From the NCBI GenBank assembly GCA_030610965.1, contig JAUWQU010000307.1, forward strand, positions 1-5,643: DNA of 5,643 nucleotides, read 5' to 3'. This document shows, piece after piece, positions 5,350-5,643 of the stretch. The notes beneath the pieces are model-generated. The model had not been told where the DNA came from. It worked only from the letters and a program-made list of their open reading frames with translations, and ran no database searches. The stretch's first letter is position 1. Each line of letters opens with the position of its first letter. The position numbers and the translations under genes are program-made. This DNA comes from Phycisphaerae bacterium. GTDB taxonomy: Bacteria > Planctomycetota > Phycisphaerae > SM23-33.

Positions 5350-5643
5350 TCAGAACGCCGTCAACTCACGGAACTCAGCCAGGCGCGCGTCTATCTCAGC
5401 CCGGGTAGTCGTCAGGAACCTGTTGAGCGAGAAGTCTTCCAACTCGATGCTGGCCGTGACCGTGCCGAACGCAATGGCCTTTCGCAGGGCCGGGGCGTCG
5501 CAACTGTCCGCCGCGGCCAGGTATCCCATCATGGCGCCGGCGAAGCTGTCGCCCGCGCCGGTGGGATCCACCACCTTCTGCGTCGGGTAGCTCGGCAGGG
5601 CGAAAACCTTGCCGTCGGCGAACAGCAGGCTGCCGTGCTCGCC
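5350..5643 (-). CDS. PfkB-family carbohydrate kinase, C-terminal part
   Basis: The window edge cuts the gene; 97 codons and a TGA stop remain, in frame to the last base. The fragment holds PfkB signature 2, DPTGAGDSFAGAMMGYL, in which the Asp of GAGD is the catalytic base and the Gly-rich turn forms the anion hole. A family-typical beta segment ending in a PSYPTQKVVD stretch precedes it. The tail after the signature is a helix, then IELEDFSLNRF and a final helix ending ELTAF. The full family length is about 300 residues, so roughly two thirds is missing. Family members phosphorylate sugars, nucleosides or related compounds with ATP. The substrate-binding N-terminal region is absent, so I do not assign a substrate. 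A GTG at 5572-5574 is internal, not the true start. The 60-base gap to thpR on the same strand suggests co-transcription. Confidence 0.93.
   Translation of the reverse strand, partial: GEHGSLLFADGKVFALPSYPTQKVVDPTGAGDSFAGAMMGYLAAADSCDAPALRKAIAFGTVTASIELEDFSLNRFLTTTRAEIDARLAEFRELTAF

Noticed and set aside
4901..5590. 229-codon open frame on the + strand
   Set aside because: It is antisense to thpR and the PfkB-family kinase, both identified by catalytic motifs.

Overview
This window holds ordinary bacterial housekeeping genes from a GC-rich genome. I see no new defence, mobile or biosynthetic system. The less routine material lies in the intergenic DNA and in a few protein details. A bacterial V/A-type ATPase, dispersed palindromes with a GGGGCGACAGAG core, and degenerate 10-bp AACGCRGATA repeats all recall environmental Planctomycetota and other PVC-group genomes. 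That placement is an inference from memory, not a search, and its confidence is low to moderate.

Layout. Bases 1-1441 (+ strand) carry the end of a V/A-type ATPase operon: the C-terminal half of membrane subunit I, then proteolipid subunit K three bases later. K keeps residues equivalent to a Na+ site. A perfect 12-bp-stem terminator follows at 1511-1540. Bases 1607-1842 form a long, nearly palindromic element with 12-bp terminal inverted repeats, sitting between convergent genes. The - strand then carries aroA (EPSP synthase, 1865-3148) with a well-formed promoter. Next comes a repeat-rich gap (3149-3404), then recA (3405-4517), a 205-bp recA leader with a candidate promoter and foldable RNA, thpR (4723-5289), and the C-terminal part of a PfkB-family sugar kinase (5350 to the window edge).

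How the genes relate. Subunits I and K form the membrane ion-translocating part of one rotary enzyme. AroA makes the chorismate precursor EPSP. The kinase and thpR are co-directional with a 60-bp gap and may share a transcript. recA lies directly downstream of thpR, an adjacency also known from the Deinococcus cinA-ligT-recA cluster, but here recA appears to have its own promoter. The points most worth checking are the 236-bp palindrome, the possible structured recA leader, the RecA N-terminal extension, and the EPSP synthase with Ile and Phe at the positions equivalent to E. coli Thr97 and Pro101.
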